A stretch of DNA of 64,000 bases from Scandinavium hiltneri. GTDB taxonomy: Bacteria; Pseudomonadota; Gammaproteobacteria; Enterobacterales; Enterobacteriaceae. Location of the stretch: assembly GCF_024764835.1 (NCBI RefSeq), contig NZ_JALIGE010000072.1, forward strand, positions 186,001-250,000, in the 5' to 3' direction. Under the pieces are notes generated by a model. The model was not told the DNA's origin. It saw only the letters and a list, made by a program, of their open reading frames with translations, and did no database searches. This document shows, in pieces, positions 61,474-64,000 of this stretch. The stretch's first letter is position 1. Every line of letters starts with the position of its first letter. Position numbers and translations under genes: made by a program.

Positions 61474-62892
61474 TCAGGCGTTTTTCAGCATCCACTCAAT
61501 TTCAGTTTCTGTGATCAGACGCTCAAACTGAATCAACTCGTCGTTCTTGCAGGCATGGTACACATGGCTGAAACGCTCACCCATCAGTTCACGCAGGCTA
61601 TCGTTCTGCATGAATTCCCACAGCGCATCACTCTGGCGAATCGGGAAAGGCAGACCTTCCTGCTCCAGACCATTGCCCTCCACTTCTTCCTGCAACGGCA
61701 ACTCATTATCCAGGCCATGCAAAATACCCGCGAGGATTGACGCCATCACCAGATAAGGGTTGGCATCAGCACCCGCTACGCGGTATTCGACACGATGACT
61801 GTCACGATCGCCACACGGGATGCGCAGCGCAACGGTACGGTTGTTGTGCCCCCAGGAAGCCTGCGTTGGCACATACATACCCGGCTGGAAACGACGGTAG
61901 GAGTTAACGTTCGGCGCTAACAGTGCCATAGATGCAGGCATCAGATCTATCATTCCCGCAAGCGAACGCTTGAGGATGCTCGAATCTTCGCCATCCGCGT
62001 CGGCCAGCACGTTTTCGCCTTTACTGTTCAGCATGCTGATATGAATGTGCATCCCGCTACCGGCGTGTTCTTCATACGGTTTTGCCATAAAGGTGGCGTG
62101 CATTTTGTGTTTTTCCGCCACGGTACGCACCAGACGTTTCAGCGCCAGCGCATCGTCGCAGGCATCAAGCACGTTATCGGTGTGGTAAAGATTGATTTCG
62201 AACTGGCCCGGTGACGCTTCGGCGACTGCGCCATCTGCCGGGATCAGCTGCAATCGCGCTAAATCGTCGATATCGGTCAGCACGTCCGCAAAGTGATTGA
62301 GGTTATCAACGGAGTAAACCTGGCTTTGGGTATTACGGTCATCGGTGCCCGGCGCGCAGGGCGGCTGCAGGTAACCTTCATTATCGCGCTGGCGGTCAAG
62401 TAAATAGAACTCCAGCTCTACCGCTACCACGGGGAACAGACCGCGCTGGCGCAGCTGCTGCCAGAGTCGATTCAGCACGTTCCGCGGCTCAACGTCAAAG
62501 GGAGCGCCATCTTCATCCAGCATGGTCAGCATCATCTGGCCGATAAATTCCGGGTCAGCCGCTGACGGGGTTAAGGTGCCCAGCACCGGCACACAGCTAC
62601 GGTCCGGTTCGCCCAGCTCTTGTCCAAGACCCGCTTCTTCTACTACGTTGCCGAGGATATCCATCGCAAACACTGACGCCGGGAAATAGCAGCCTTTCTC
62701 GATCTTACGCAGGCTGGCGACCGGGATGCGTTTGCCACGGAAGCAACCGTTCAGGTCGGTCAGCAGGACATCAACATATTGGGTATTAGGGTAACGCTCG
62801 AGGAAGGTCTTCACTTCACGTGCAAACGCGCTACTTCGTCTCTCTTCGGACTGCTGAACAAAATTCTCAACTTCTACGATATTAGTTTCCAT
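61474..62892 (-). CDS. puuA: Gamma-glutamylputrescine synthetase
   Basis: 472 residues, the same as E. coli PuuA. A glutamine synthetase-fold ligase that joins glutamate and putrescine using ATP, the first step of putrescine breakdown. Metal- and substrate-binding motifs: VAVELEFYLLD, EASPGQFEINL, GSGMHIHIS, RRFQPGMYVP and RVEYRVAGADANPYL. Divergent from puuDR, with PuuR-like sites between. Confidence 0.97.
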   Translation of the reverse strand: METNIVEVENFVQQSEERRSSAFAREVKTFLERYPNTQYVDVLLTDLNGCFRGKRIPVASLRKIEKGCYFPASVFAMDILGNVVEEAGLGQELGEPDRSCVPVLGTLTPSAADPEFIGQMMLTMLDEDGAPFDVEPRNVLNRLWQQLRQRGLFPVVAVELEFYLLDRQRDNEGYLQPPCAPGTDDRNTQSQVYSVDNLNHFADVLTDIDDLARLQLIPADGAVAEASPGQFEINLYHTDNVLDACDDALALKRLVRTVAEKHKMHATFMAKPYEEHAGSGMHIHISMLNSKGENVLADADGEDSSILKRSLAGMIDLMPASMALLAPNVNSYRRFQPGMYVPTQASWGHNNRTVALRIPCGDRDSHRVEYRVAGADANPYLVMASILAGILHGLDNELPLQEEVEGNGLEQEGLPFPIRQSDALWEFMQNDSLRELMGERFSHVYHACKNDELIQFERLITETEIEWMLKNA

Positions 62893-62937
62893 GATTCACC
62901 GCCGTTGCTTTGGATGCCGGTCACTGATTTCGACCGT

Positions 62938-63047
62938 TAAATATAATGTCCACTCATCGACAATGGCGCTAACTAAAATGTTTGTCAAATGTTAAATTGA
63001 GTTTGCAAAGAGGTTATCGCACTGCTAGATTGAGAAAATATTGAACG
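62938..63047. promoter_or_regulatory. puuA-puuD divergent operator region with two PuuR-like sites
   Basis: PuuR recognises a 15-mer near AAAATATAATGAACA in E. coli. TAAATATAATGTCCA (62938-62952) matches at 12 of 15 positions and AGAAAATATTGAACG (63033-63047) at 11 of 15. Both face the gap between divergent puuA and puuD, consistent with repression of both sides and relief by putrescine. Confidence 0.65.
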
Positions 63048-63104
63048 GAAAAGGCCATATGGAATAGTTTTGGCAATAATTTAGTCCAGAATGTGAGGGT
63101 GATC

Positions 63105-63869
63105 ATGGGCAATATATTTGACAAGCCAGTTATCGGTGTTGTGATGTGCAGGAACAGGCTTAAGGGTCACCAGACCCAGACTCTGCAAGAAAAGTACCTG
63201 AATGCTGTATTAAATGCCGGCGGTTTGCCGATTGCCCTGCCACATGCGCTGGCGGAGCCGGAACTGCTGAATGCCCTTCTGCCAAAACTTGATGGAATAT
63301 TCTTACCCGGCAGCCCCAGCAATGTGCAGCCGCACCTCTATGGTGAAAACGGCGATGAGCCTGACGCCGATCCTGGGCGTGATGAACTGAGCATGGCGTT
63401 GATCACCGCCGGGCTCGAAAGGCGCATCCCCATTTTCGCCATCTGCCGGGGTTTGCAGGAACTTGTTGTCGCCACAGGCGGGACTCTGTATCGTCGCCTG
63501 TGCGATCAGCCTCAGTTCCTGGAACACCGTGAAGATTCGGAACTCCCGGTGGAGCAGCAGTACGCGCCATCACACGAAGTTCAGGTTCAAGAGGGAGGAT
63601 TGCTTTCGAGGTTAATACCGGGTTGCAACACGTTTTGGGTGAACTCATTACACGGTCAAGGCGCGAAAACACTCGGTCCGCTGCTGCGCGTGGAAGCCCG
63701 CTCGCAGGACGGCCTGGTCGAAGCCGCCAGTATTCACGATCACCCGTTCGCCCTTGGTGTGCAATGGCACCCAGAATGGAACAGTAGCGAATACGCCCTG
63801 TCGCGTTTGTTGCTTGAAGGTTTTATCACCGCTTGTCAGAACCACCTCGCTGAAAAACAGCGACTCTGA
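63105..63869 (+). CDS. puuD: Gamma-glutamyl-gamma-aminobutyrate hydrolase
   Basis: 254 residues, the same as E. coli, from the ATG at 63105 with GAGGGTG ahead; a GTG four codons upstream is less likely. A class I glutamine amidotransferase-type hydrolase that releases GABA and glutamate. Nucleophile Cys in FAICRGLQE (about residue 114) and the His-Glu pair in GVQWHPEWNSSEYA complete the triad. It starts the puuDRCBE operon. Confidence 0.96.
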   Translation: MGNIFDKPVIGVVMCRNRLKGHQTQTLQEKYLNAVLNAGGLPIALPHALAEPELLNALLPKLDGIFLPGSPSNVQPHLYGENGDEPDADPGRDELSMALITAGLERRIPIFAICRGLQELVVATGGTLYRRLCDQPQFLEHREDSELPVEQQYAPSHEVQVQEGGLLSRLIPGCNTFWVNSLHGQGAKTLGPLLRVEARSQDGLVEAASIHDHPFALGVQWHPEWNSSEYALSRLLLEGFITACQNHLAEKQRL

Positions 63870-63895
63870 CCCCTACAGTTAAGGAAATGCCAATA

Positions 63896-64000
63896 TGAGC
63901 GATGACGGCCTGGCGCCGGGTAAACGTTTGTCAGCGATCCGCCAACAATTGGGTCTTTCACAACGTCGTGCCGCCGAACTGTCTGGATTAACGCATAGTG
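63896..64000 (+). CDS. puuR: Repressor PuuR (3' end beyond window)
   Basis: Only the first 35 codons are in the window. They read MSDDGLAPGKRLSAIRQQLG then LSQRRAAELSGLTHS, the start of the Cro/C1-type HTH of PuuR; the cupin ligand domain lies outside. It represses the puu genes and is released by putrescine. It follows puuD by 26 nt, with AAGGAAATGCC as ribosome site. Confidence 0.95.

Overview
The window reads as a chromosomal segment of a motile member of the Enterobacteriaceae close to Enterobacter, Lelliottia or Citrobacter. Protein similarity to E. coli and Salmonella is very high along most of its length, and long blocks keep the E. coli 42-44 min gene order. The exact genus cannot be fixed from sequence reading alone. 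I see no prophage, transposase gene, CRISPR array or replication origin.

Layout. 1-10.9 kb: the 3' part of a membrane c-di-GMP phosphodiesterase (periplasmic binding domains plus HD-GYP), a YecR-like lipoprotein, a palindromic intergenic repeat, ferritin ftnA, the anaerobic nitrate-inducible formate dehydrogenase operon fdnGHI with an in-frame selenocysteine UGA, tyrosine permease tyrP, a DUF4156 lipoprotein and yecA. 10.9-16 kb: the tRNA operon glyW-cysT-leuZ, then pgsA, uvrC-uvrY, yecF and sdiA. 16-19.4 kb: the cystine ABC importer and D-cysteine desulfhydrase (tcyN-tcyL-dcyD-tcyJ). 19.5-38.7 kb: flagellar genes fliZ, fliA, fliC, fliDST, (amyA, yedD, an unknown membrane protein), fliE and the long fliFGHIJK-fliLMNOPQR series. 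38.9-47 kb: rcsA, dsrB, yodD, yedP, dgcQ, yodC, yedI and the dcm-vsr methylation/repair pair, then yedJ. 47-51.2 kb: a probable RseX-like small RNA, an OmpS/OmpC-family porin and a secreted glycoside-hydrolase-like protein. 51.3-59.6 kb: serU, mtfA and three identical tRNA-Asn genes interspersed with cbl, nac, a periplasmic nucleosidase-like protein, amn and an aminopeptidase P. 59.7-64 kb: the putrescine utilisation genes puuP, puuA and puuD and the start of puuR.

How the genes work together. Flagellar assembly and motility regulation dominate: sigma-28 (FliA) with recognisable promoters ahead of fliA, fliC and fliD, FliZ, and the regulators of the motile/sessile choice (UvrY, RcsA, DgcQ and the HD-GYP protein). 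A second theme is nitrogen and sulfur scavenging: Nac (with a sigma-54 promoter and an NtrC-like site), Cbl, cystine import with D-cysteine desulfhydrase, the Puu pathway, AMP nucleosidase and a peptidase.

No clearly new multi-gene system was found. The points most worth following are the secreted glycosidase-like protein beside the porin, the RseX-position small RNA, a 130-bp perfect inverted repeat made by two tRNA-Asn loci, a small ORF overlapping the puuP start, and a D-x-E change in the HAD motif of YedP.
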